Of a DNA stretch of 17,609 bases, positions 1-5,449 are shown piece after piece. Source of the stretch: UBA1189 sp045654565 (GTDB lineage Bacteria; Bacteroidota; Bacteroidia; Bacteroidales; Bacteroidaceae); the NCBI GenBank assembly GCA_045654565.1, contig JAZONP010000069.1, forward strand, positions 1-17,609, given 5' to 3'. The stretch's first letter is position 1. Each line of letters opens with the position of its first letter. The translations under genes were made by a program, and so were the position numbers. The notes under the pieces were generated by a model. The model was given only the letters and a program-made list of their open reading frames with translations, was not told the origin of the DNA and made no database searches.

Positions 1-16
1 GATACTTGAAATATCG

Positions 17-49
17 TTTGGAATGTAAACCTATTTTGGATTATCTTTG
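17..49 (+). promoter_or_regulatory. Bacteroidetes-type promoter, rightward
   Basis: TTTG at 17-20 and TATCTTTG at 42-49 are 21 bp apart, a full match to the Bacteroidetes primary-sigma consensus (TTTG, N19-21, TAnnTTTG). Transcription would start near 56. No plus-strand gene follows for more than 1 kb. The transcript would run through the hairpins at 150-238 and then antisense to the four-helix-bundle gene, unless the 193-238 hairpin stops it. It could drive a small RNA of about 180 nt or be a relic. Confidence 0.5.
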
Positions 50-148
50 CAAAGCGTAAACTCAGATAGGAATAAATATTCTCAGCGTAAACCTATATAG
101 GATTCTAAGTTTAATCTGTTAACTTATTTCAGTACACTTCATTTTCAA
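25..148. repeat. 31-bp-spaced direct repeats (iteron-like)
   Basis: A GTAAAC-headed unit begins at 25, 56 and 87, exactly 31 bp apart. The first ~18 bases of copies 1 and 3 are near identical (GTAAACCTAT, then T/A-rich, then GGATT). Copy 2 reads GTAAACTCAGATAGGAATA. A degenerate fourth copy (GTTAACTTATTT) falls at 118, again at +31. The second half of each unit is not conserved. The period is close to three helical turns, so a protein bound to each copy would lie on one face of the DNA. The first copy lies between the -33 and -7 boxes of the promoter at 17-49. An operator array or a degraded minisatellite are both possible. Confidence 0.55.
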
Positions 149-149
149 C

Positions 150-171
150 TTTTTTCAAGGGCTTGAAAAAA
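150..171. repeat. Short perfect hairpin, TTTTTTCAAG/CTTGAAAAAA
   Basis: Ten-base arms at 150-159 and 162-171 are perfectly complementary with only GG between them. It sits 21 bp from the larger hairpin at 193-238 and shares a core with it (CTTGA, and AAATTTTCAC at 171-180 and 193-202). The two look like related palindromes that arose by duplication. Confidence 0.5.
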
Positions 172-192
172 AATTTTCACCATAGTGACAAA

Positions 193-238
193 AAATTTTC
201 ACAGGCTTGACAAATTTTTGTCAAGCCTGTGAAAATTT
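193..238. terminator. Long bidirectional hairpin, probable terminator of the four-helix-bundle gene
   Basis: Arms at 193-212 and 219-238 are 20 bp of perfect complementarity, and two more A-T pairs close the loop. Read on the minus strand, the stem is followed by a T-run (AAATTTTTTG), as in an intrinsic terminator, about 75 bp beyond the stop of the four-helix-bundle gene. A perfect stem of this length is unusual for a plain terminator. It may also block antisense transcription from the promoter at 17-49. Confidence 0.65.
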
Positions 239-262
239 AACTTGGATATATCCGTTCCACTC

Positions 263-298
263 TACCGGAAACTCCGGCATTTCCGGACATTCCGGAAA
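263..298. repeat. Four 9-bp tandem units with CCGG core
   Basis: CCGG occurs at 265, 274, 283 and 292, with a strict 9-bp period (TACCGGAAA, CTCCGGCAT, TTCCGGACA, TTCCGGAAA). It lies just beyond the stop codon of the four-helix-bundle gene. On the minus strand, in the frame +1 relative to that gene, the units read as a Pro-Glu-rich three-residue repeat (FPE-CPE-MPE-FPV). This periodicity suggests the segment is, or recently was, translated. Confidence 0.5.
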
Positions 299-314
299 AT
301 CCTGCGACCTCTTA

Positions 315-1037
315 CTATCCGTGACCCCCACCCTCCAACTCTTGCAACCTGCTTCTCAGCCGCTCTACCTCTGCTTTGAGGTAATCGATGATGCGATCCT
401 GCTCCTCGATACGTCGCGCTTGGGTTGCTATCGTCTCGCGCTGCGAGGTACGTTGCTCCAGTCGGGCTGCTGTCATGCGTTCGCGTATGCCACCTTCGGT
501 GACAAACTCGCGGTCGCGACGTTCAAGATATTTCGTGATGGCCTTATCTATCTGATGACAAAGGCAGATAGCCATATTGGCCAACTCTTCATCGTTCATC
601 TTGGCAAAGAGGGGCTTGTAGTCGGCCAGTAGGCTATGCTCTCGGCAGAAGTTGTGGAGAGGCTTCGAACGCGGGTTCTTGCCAAACCACTCCTCTTGAT
701 TATGGAAGTTGATGTAGTCATGATAGTCTTCGAGCAGTTCGAGGTTGCTGCCCCGTGCTATTCCCAAGAGTTTGAGTTCCGACTCCATAGAGGTCTGCCC
801 ATCGGAGCATCCCTCGGCAATGTTCTGCTTGGTGCTTCGTGCTGCCTGCACCATCTGGTCCACGGTTCGGTCGCCTCGTTCAGGAAGGAAACGCTTGCAG
901 AAGGTCTTGGTAAGATGATACAGCACCTCACTACGCTGATAGAATCTCAGTTCTGTGAACACCACCTTTTTGCGTAGCACGCTGGCCGTCCCATCGGCAT
1001 AGTGATTGATGTTGACCTTTTTGTCCTTGTCTTCCAT
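315..1037 (-). CDS. Four-helix-bundle protein (S23/Avd-like) with C-terminal coiled coil
   Basis: The 240-residue product resembles the long variant of the S23 intervening-sequence / four-helix-bundle family that carries a suffix domain. Residues about 30-115 hold the family signature: QMVQAARST, then NIAEG at 72-76, then a helix with IARGSNLELLED (93-104). A second helical region (147-175) completes the bundle. Residues about 184-236 are Arg/Glu-rich heptads typical of a coiled coil, suggesting oligomerisation. Relatives are basic helical bundles found as stand-alone genes, in 23S rRNA insertions, or as the Avd accessory of diversity-generating retroelements. No reverse transcriptase or variable repeat is visible here, so the function is unknown. 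The ATG at 1037 gives an N-terminus that fits before the bundle. The gene ends in a G-rich stretch (GGGHG), where a one-base slip would extend the protein. Confidence 0.8.
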   Translation of the reverse strand: MEDKDKKVNINHYADGTASVLRKKVVFTELRFYQRSEVLYHLTKTFCKRFLPERGDRTVDQMVQAARSTKQNIAEGCSDGQTSMESELKLLGIARGSNLELLEDYHDYINFHNQEEWFGKNPRSKPLHNFCREHSLLADYKPLFAKMNDEELANMAICLCHQIDKAITKYLERRDREFVTEGGIRERMTAARLEQRTSQRETIATQARRIEEQDRIIDYLKAEVERLRSRLQELEGGGHG

Positions 1038-1061
1038 AGCATCCTTCCGTTATATCTTCCG

Positions 1062-1069
1062 CGAATTTA
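1062..1069 (-). promoter_or_regulatory. Weak -7-like box for the four-helix-bundle gene
   Basis: Read on the minus strand the box is TAAATTCG, one mismatch from TAnnTTTG, about 25 bp before the ATG at 1037. No convincing TTTG lies at the -33 distance. It is the best promoter candidate for the gene but is weak. Confidence 0.25.
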
Positions 1070-1173
1070 GTAAAACTTTTGGTCTCATAGAGAATAAATA
1101 TCGCCTTTTCTGTCGTTAGTTCACCCTTTTACATTTTTTCGGAAGATATGGTCGGATGTTTCAATAAATTGTG

Positions 1174-1181
1174 TACATTTG
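1174..1181 (+). promoter_or_regulatory. -7 box TACATTTG ahead of the structured leader
   Basis: TACATTTG matches TAnnTTTG exactly, but there is no TTTG at 19-21 bp upstream. Transcription would start near 1188. That would give a leader of almost 390 nt before the lipoprotein ATG at 1576, containing all the helices described for 1251-1553. Confidence 0.45.
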
Positions 1182-1250
1182 CAAAACTGATTTCAAAATC
1201 AAACGACAAACATAAGTATTAACGATAAAAACGAATTGCCTATGAAGTGA

Positions 1251-1553
1251 ACCCGGACAGACGCTTTCGCGAAGGTTTGTGATGCAAAGCATTACTGCTT
1301 TCAAGGCTTAAATTAAGCCAAATAACAATAAATCATCAACCCGAAAAGCGTCCCGTTCGTTCTTGATAAATATAGATATGGAGCTTTTGGCTCTTGTTCT
1401 CTTCTTAGTGAAAACCGCCAATTTTCGACACACGAGGACAAGCAGACTGAAGGTTCACCCCGATTGGGTGTGGACTATTCTTTGCTTGTTGTGTGGAAGG
1501 TCACTTGGCGGTACCTACTAAGAAGGCGAGTAACGGATGGTTTCACGCCTTTT
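1251..1553 (+). ncRNA. Large structured RNA: leader or independent ncRNA, family not recognised
   Basis: The segment has no convincing ORF but many nested complementary stretches. The 5' domain closes with CGG+GACGCTTT (1254-1256, 1260-1267) against AAAGCGTC+CCG (1345-1355). Inside it are hairpins AAAGCA/TGCTTT (1286-1301) and GGCTTAA/TTAAGCC (1305-1319). A small hairpin GAGC/GCTC lies at 1381-1393. The 3' domain is one long nested arm: CTTCTTAGT/ACTAAGAAG (1401-1409 with 1517-1525), ACCGCCAA/TTGGCGGT (1414-1421 with 1505-1512), CACAC/GTGTG (1429-1433 with 1491-1495), ACAAGCA/TGCTTGT (1438-1444 with 1483-1489), and CACCC/GGGTG (1456-1470). A hairpin AAGGCG/CGCCTT (1523-1528 with 1546-1551) followed by TTTTC resembles a terminator. 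It shares bases 1523-1525 with the outer helix, so the two cannot both form fully. I do not recognise it as tmRNA, RNase P, SRP RNA, 6S or a known riboswitch. Confidence 0.6.
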
Positions 1554-1575
1554 CTATTTTCTAAAGATTATCAAA

Positions 1576-1995
1576 ATGACAAAGTTAAAGTATTTACACA
1601 GACTTTTTATCCTGTTTTTTATGGGATGTACGATGTGCGCCTTACAGGCATGTAGTGACAATAATGAAGAAGAAATTCTCTCCGATTTGGTGGGTACTTG
1701 GTATGGTTATAATGAAAGTGGTGGAAGAGAAACGAATGTGACGATTACTTTCAAGAGTGATAAAACTGGCACTATGATAAGGAGTTCGTATGGTAGCACT
1801 GGTTTTAGGAGCGAACAAAGATATTTTTTTACTTATTCGGTAAATGATAAAACAATTCAATGCGACGGACATCATGTAGGGGCGTATTCCGATGGTGAGG
1901 TAGTAAATGAACCATATAGTGCAACTTTCACTTATGATAACGGGAAACTTACTGGAGGCACATTCAGAGACATAAAAATCTTCAGTAAAAAATAG
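1576..1995 (+). CDS. Small lipoprotein with lipocalin-like domain
   Basis: The 139-residue product starts with a basic segment (MTKLKYLHR), a hydrophobic stretch, and the lipobox LQAC at residues 23-26. Signal peptidase II would leave a lipidated Cys followed by SDNNEEE. The acidic residues after the Cys fit the surface lipoprotein export signal described in Bacteroidetes. The mature part (about residues 36-139) is beta-rich with LVGTWYGY near its start, then NVTITFKSD and YFFTYSV. This is the pattern of the lipocalin-like domains common in Bacteroidales lipoproteins, whose ligands are mostly unknown. The ATG at 1576 is chosen over an in-frame ATG at 1537, because the latter lies in the loop of the terminator-like hairpin and would put extra residues before the signal peptide. 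The gene stands alone, follows the structured RNA and ends at tandem hairpins. Confidence 0.8.
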   Translation: MTKLKYLHRLFILFFMGCTMCALQACSDNNEEEILSDLVGTWYGYNESGGRETNVTITFKSDKTGTMIRSSYGSTGFRSEQRYFFTYSVNDKTIQCDGHHVGAYSDGEVVNEPYSATFTYDNGKLTGGTFRDIKIFSKK

Positions 1996-2030
1996 AGCAC
2001 TCTGTCGAGGGTGTCAAAACTCATTTCGTT

Positions 2031-2060
2031 ACGGCGGATGTTCTTCATCCGCCGTTTCTT
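2031..2060 (+). terminator. Intrinsic terminator of the lipoprotein gene
   Basis: Perfect 10-bp arms ACGGCGGATG (2031-2040) and CATCCGCCGT (2046-2055) enclose a TTCTT loop and are followed by TTCTT, 36 bp after the lipoprotein stop. Confidence 0.75.
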
Positions 2061-2079
2061 AGTATTGAGATTTCCCGTC

Positions 2080-2104
2080 ACGGTGGATATACCCTATCCG
2101 CCGT
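2080..2104 (+). terminator. Second, related hairpin in tandem
   Basis: ACGGTGGATA (2080-2089) pairs with TATCCGCCGT (2095-2104) with one G-T wobble and a 5-base loop. The arms repeat the ACGGYGGAT sequence of the hairpin 49 bp upstream, so it looks like a duplicated terminator. The following ATTTGAG is a poor T-run. Confidence 0.5.
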
Positions 2105-2143
2105 ATTTGAGTATCAGGGTCTGTGGCCCGAGAGGATAACGTA

Positions 2144-2205
2144 AAATCCACAGAAAGTTTTCGAAGAATAGACGCAGGCGTACTTCGAAGGCCTTCTGTG
2201 GATTT
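2144..2205. repeat. Palindromic repeat, copy A
   Basis: Outer arms AAATCCACAGAA (2144-2155) and TTCTGTGGATTT (2194-2205) pair perfectly. Inner arms TTCGAAG (2160-2166) and CTTCGAA (2183-2189) pair around a 16-base loop. A second copy in the same orientation lies about 900 bp downstream. The block from 2180 to 2199 (GTACTTCGAAGGCCTTCTGT) is identical in both. It looks like a dispersed REP- or MITE-like palindrome. Confidence 0.6.
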
Positions 2206-2465
2206 ATGACCTTAACAGCCCTTATTCATTTGCCTTTCCCTTCGGCCAGCGACCTAAAGGTTACGTTGATTAATCAAGTTCACCACCACCTTGACTTCGT
2301 CGAGCTTGTTCACGCTGACTTCGTCTTCCTCCTTCTTGCTAGGCATAACAAAAGTAAACTTTTATTCTGTTCTTGCTTCGTGCGTCGGTTCAGCATAGCT
2401 CATGCAAGCATGGCTCTGCACTCACTTAGTCACAACCTTGACCATCACATCCTTTCTTGCAGCCT
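2206..2465. other. Decayed or non-coding stretch, one tiny charged ORF
   Basis: No recognisable gene. A 30-codon minus-strand ORF at 2254-2346 (start MPSKKEEDEV, end LINQRNL) is strongly charged and has even codon usage. It has no promoter or relatives I recognise and may be debris of a larger gene. The rest shows stops in all frames. Confidence 0.3.
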
Positions 2466-2735
2466 TTACAACTTGAATTCTCTAAAGTTAATAACGGCAT
2501 CGTGCGAAGTGTCTAATTGTTCCGCTCCCGAGTAGACGACAGCAGAGCGAGTAAGGCGTTCACCCAAAAGCTTGCTTAGATAGTGTAGTCCACCAAGGAA
2601 TTCTCGTGTGAAGGTTTGCGAGAACTTTATCTCATAACCTTCGTATTGGAAACCACGTTGGAGGAGTAAATCCATTTCGTGCTGAGAACTGTCGTGGTAG
2701 AAATGGAGTGTATCTTTTCCTTGACTCTCACAAGT
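2466..2735 (-). pseudogene. 3' remnant of an AAA+ ATPase with DUF4143 domain
   Basis: The open frame (about 89 codons from the stop at 2736-2738) contains HFYHDSSQHEMDLLL, then YEIKFSQTFTREFLGGLHYL, then AVVYSGAEQ. This is the C-terminal order of DUF4143 ATPases (FYRDsnGxEVDLLL, EIKSxxTF, GxxVYxG). Full-length members have about 380-450 residues with an N-terminal Walker ATPase; here only the last ~90 remain. The natural stop codon is retained. Upstream frames have stops and no match to the missing part, and a run of seven T on the coding strand sits just before the break. These ATPases are widespread, often duplicated and lost in Bacteroidales. The remnant sits between two copies of a palindromic repeat, consistent with a former accessory insertion. 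Confidence 0.7.
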
Positions 2736-2739
2736 TTAA

Positions 2740-3046
2740 GGGCAAAAAAACTTTGGTGTTCTACAGTTACTCAAAGGCTTCATCCTTGCTCTCTTCCCAC
2801 CTAATCTCCAAGCCAAGCAAAAGGAACGCATCCACGGGCGATTAGGAAAATGCAAGAAGTAAGCGGAGGATAGGGACCCGATGACAATCTGCTAAGAAAA
2901 CGGGAAAGCCTATACCTCCGATTCCAATACCGCGTAAGCAAACCGTAGGATTTGTCTACCAATATGCTATGAAAATTTTGTACAGATTTTCGAGCGTTTC
3001 GTTCAAGACTTAGCACCATAGCACATCAGGACATCTCCATACCCAC
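2740..3046. other. Unassigned sequence between remnant and repeat copy B
   Basis: A minus-strand frame at 2801-3019 stays open for 72 codons. Its product is rich in Arg, Ser and Leu without any motif I recognise, and it has no clear promoter. I regard it as probably non-coding or degenerate. No RNA gene is visible. Confidence 0.3.
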
Positions 3047-3108
3047 AAATTCTGCAGAAGGTTTTCGAAGCATAGGCACAGACGTACTTCGAAGGCCTTC
3101 TGTAGATT
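3047..3108. repeat. Palindromic repeat, copy B
   Basis: Same orientation and about 80% identical to the copy at 2144-2205. The outer arm TCTGCAGAAGG (3051-3061) pairs with CCTTCTGTAGA (3095-3105) with one G-T wobble. Inner TTCGAAG and CTTCGAA are unchanged. Relative to copy A, one C-G pair became T-A by changes on both arms, so pairing has been kept. Confidence 0.6.
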
Positions 3109-3163
3109 TTATGATCTTGATTCTCTTGCTTGTCCACTACATCTTGCGCATGCAAAATAGTAT

Positions 3164-3895
3164 TTATTTCTTAATCTCTTTTACCATTCGTTTTGCCTCT
3201 TTATGGCCCTGCTTGGCGGCCAATTTACACCATTTGAGTGCTTCAGAGTTATTTTTCTCCACTCCCCGACCATGGTAGTAACATAGCCCTAAGTTATACT
3301 GGCCATGAGGATTTCCTTGCTCAGCTGCTTGACGATACCAGCGAACAGCTCTCTCCATTGCAACCGGCGTGGAATATCCGAACTCGTAACATAGTCCGCA
3401 CCTATTTTGTGCTGACACAACACCATCTTCGGCAAGTGTTTCTAACTCTCTGAAAGCGGGCTTATGGTCCGACTGAGCTGCTAAGAAAAAATGATATGAA
3501 GCAGCATCTAAATCCTGTAGACAAAGTTCCCCCAGTTTGGCATACAAACCTACCTGGTAGATGGCTTCTACGTTGCCCTTCTTTGCGGCCTTTGTGTAAT
3601 ATTTTAAGGCCTTTTGTTCATTTTGCTCCATCCCATTACTGCCATAGCGATAATCCCCCGCCAATTTACATATCTGCTCAGCTTTGGCTGCCTGGTGCTG
3701 CGAAAAATGGGGGCTTTTGCTGTATTTAAAGAGGATAAGTAAAATCGCGATTAATAGGAGTTGAGGTGCTTTCAATAAGCAAAGACAGAATAAACCGAAA
3801 ATCTTTACAAAGGGCCAAGTTATAACATTCCACATTTTCTTTCCGAAGCCTTCCTGTTTTATAGTTTTTTCGCTGTTATCTGTTTTTGTTTTCAT
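3164..3895 (-). CDS. Membrane-anchored Sel1-repeat protein
   Basis: The 243-residue product has a short basic N-terminus, a hydrophobic region at about residues 26-57 that forms one long or two short membrane segments, then Sel1-like TPR units. The clearest are at about 92-108 (ALKYYTKAAKKGNVEA), 182-196 (AVRWYRQAAEQGNPHG, with GLCYEFG before it) and 197-232 (YNLGLCYYHGRGV, then ALKWCKLAAKQGHKEA). The repeat between 110 and 160 is degenerate. Sel1 repeats mediate protein-protein contacts; no enzymatic domain is present. The protein is probably held in the inner membrane, but the topology is not certain. The gene starts 51 bp after the radA stop on the same strand with no terminator between, so it is likely co-transcribed with radA. 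Its partner is unknown. Confidence 0.8.
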   Translation of the reverse strand: MKTKTDNSEKTIKQEGFGKKMWNVITWPFVKIFGLFCLCLLKAPQLLLIAILLILFKYSKSPHFSQHQAAKAEQICKLAGDYRYGSNGMEQNEQKALKYYTKAAKKGNVEAIYQVGLYAKLGELCLQDLDAASYHFFLAAQSDHKPAFRELETLAEDGVVSAQNRCGLCYEFGYSTPVAMERAVRWYRQAAEQGNPHGQYNLGLCYYHGRGVEKNNSEALKWCKLAAKQGHKEAKRMVKEIKK

Positions 3896-3946
3896 AACTA
3901 ATCATTAATATATTTTTTCCTGTTATTCATTTGTGTTCATATTTGC

Positions 3947-5314
3947 TCAGCCGAAGAGGATGCGGAAGGCCTCTTCGACCTTGCGTACGGGGCTGATCTC
4001 AATGCCGAAGCGGGTGGGGTCGAGGCCCTGCATATTGTGCTTGGGGATGATGATTTGCTTGAAACCCAATTTCTCGGCCTCGGCGATGCGTTGCTCGATG
4101 CGGCTCACAGGGCGTATCTCTCCCGAGAGGCCTACCTCGCCCGCCATACATACGGTGGGCTCTATCTCGGTGTCCATATTGCTCGACAGGATGGCGCTGA
4201 TGACGCTGAGGTCTATGGCGGGGTCGTTGACGCGGAGGCCTCCAGCAATGTTGAGGAACACATCCTTCTGGGCCAGCTTGAAGCCCACGCGCTTTTCGAG
4301 CACAGCAAGGAGCATATTCATGCGACGTAGGTCGAAGCCTGTAGCCGAACGTTGTGGAGTTCCATAGGCGGCGGTGCTCACGAGGGCCTGTGTCTCGATG
4401 AGGAAGGGGCGTATGCCCTCGATGGCCGAGGCGATGGCAATGCCACTCATACCCTCGTGACGATCGGTGAGGAGCAGCTCCGAGGGGTTGCTCACCTGAC
4501 GCAGTCCATCGCCACGCATCTCATAGATGCCCAGTTCGGCGGTGCTGCCAAAGCGGTTCTTGATGCCGCGTAGGATGCGGTACATGTAGTGCTGGTCGCC
4601 CTCAAACTGAAGCACGCAGTCGACAATGTGTTCCAATATCTTGGGACCGGCGATGCTGCCCTCCTTGTTGATGTGGCCAATGAGGATGGTGGGGATATTG
4701 CTCTCTTTGGTAAACTTGAGCAGCGAGGCGGCACACTCACGTATCTGCACGATGCTGCCGGGCGACGACTCAGCCGTATCGGTAGAGATAGTCTGTATAG
4801 AGTCGATGATGATGAGATCGGGCTGCGTCTCCTTGATGTGGGCATAGATCTTCTCCAGCGAGGTCTCGCATAGGATGAGGCAGTTGGTGTTAGTGTGGGC
4901 TATGCGGTCGGCACGGAGCTTGAGCTGGCGGGCGCTCTCCTCACCCGACACGTAGAGCACGCGCTGTTCGGGCATGTGGAGTATGGTCTGCAGTACGAGG
5001 GTACTCTTACCAATGCCAGGCTCGCCACCAAGTAGGATGAGTGAGCCGGGTACGAGTCCGCCACCGAGCACGCGGTTGAGCTCGTCATCGTGCATGTCGA
5101 TGCGTGGTTCCTCGCCTGTGGCGATCTCTTCGAGGCGCACGGGACGTGCCTTCTCGAAGGTGAAGCCTGGCGCCGCGCGCTTCTCTGCAGCTGCCGGGCG
5201 CACCACCTGCTCTTTCATTGTGTTCCACTGACCACACGAGGGGCAGCGGCCAGCCCACTTGGGCGAGTCGTAGCCACACTCGGTACATACGTATGCTATT
5301 TTCTCTTTTGCCAT
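3947..5314 (-). CDS. radA: DNA repair protein RadA
   Basis: The 455-residue product has full family length and all RadA landmarks. An N-terminal C4 zinc finger (Cys10, Cys13, Cys24, Cys27) lies in CTECGYDSPKWAGRCPSC. The RecA-like ATPase has Walker A GEPGIGKST with Lys103 and Walker B DLIIID ending at Asp171. The RadA-specific KNRFG motif is at 252-256. A Lon-protease-like domain fills about 285-455 (FLIETQALVST, VFLNIAGGLRV). RadA acts with RecA as a hexameric branch-migration motor on recombination intermediates in the cytoplasm. The start at 5314 gives MAKEKIAYVC, the usual RadA start. The gene is divergent from the GH2 gene with about 135 bp between the two starts. A weak -7-like box (TACCTTCG read on minus) lies at 5340-5347. 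Confidence 0.97.
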   Translation of the reverse strand: MAKEKIAYVCTECGYDSPKWAGRCPSCGQWNTMKEQVVRPAAAEKRAAPGFTFEKARPVRLEEIATGEEPRIDMHDDELNRVLGGGLVPGSLILLGGEPGIGKSTLVLQTILHMPEQRVLYVSGEESARQLKLRADRIAHTNTNCLILCETSLEKIYAHIKETQPDLIIIDSIQTISTDTAESSPGSIVQIRECAASLLKFTKESNIPTILIGHINKEGSIAGPKILEHIVDCVLQFEGDQHYMYRILRGIKNRFGSTAELGIYEMRGDGLRQVSNPSELLLTDRHEGMSGIAIASAIEGIRPFLIETQALVSTAAYGTPQRSATGFDLRRMNMLLAVLEKRVGFKLAQKDVFLNIAGGLRVNDPAIDLSVISAILSSNMDTEIEPTVCMAGEVGLSGEIRPVSRIEQRIAEAEKLGFKQIIIPKHNMQGLDPTRFGIEISPVRKVEEAFRILFG

Positions 5315-5419
5315 AGCTCAAAATCCAATTAATGCAGTGCGAAGGTAACGAAAATATGTGATACTTGCTGTGTTTTTTGTTTTTTATCCCAATCAAGGGG
5401 ATTATTTATGGAAAAATCC

Positions 5420-5427
5420 TATCTTTG
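5420..5427 (+). promoter_or_regulatory. -7 box TATCTTTG of the GH2 gene
   Basis: Exact TAnnTTTG, 22 bp before the ATG at 5450; no good -33 TTTG. Its position decides the start: an in-frame ATG at 5408 lies upstream of this box and would not be transcribed. Confidence 0.6.
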
Positions 5428-5449
5428 CAAAAAGATTAATCTATTTGCC

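Noticed and set aside
1..148. CRISPR array from the 31-bp-spaced repeats
   Set aside because: Only about 18 bases of each unit are alike, spacers would be 13 bases, and copies diverge; no cas genes.
207..632. Plus-strand ORF of 141 codons
   Set aside because: Complement of the four-helix-bundle gene and its downstream hairpin; the protein-level evidence is on the minus strand.
315..1037. Diversity-generating retroelement because of the Avd-like fold
   Set aside because: No reverse transcriptase, template repeat or variable repeat is visible; the fold is shared with many stand-alone proteins.
1401..1525. Integron attC-like recombination site
   Set aside because: The nested arms have the right size, but the terminal RYYYAAC/GTTRRRY core sites are absent and there is no integrase.
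1464..1655. Plus-strand ORF of 63 codons across the structured RNA
   Set aside because: It follows the helices of the RNA and overlaps the lipoprotein start in another frame. Its sequence is explained by base pairing, and there is no coding signature.
2801..3019. Minus-strand ORF of 72 codons
   Set aside because: No recognised motif, promoter or plausible composition; lies in degraded sequence.
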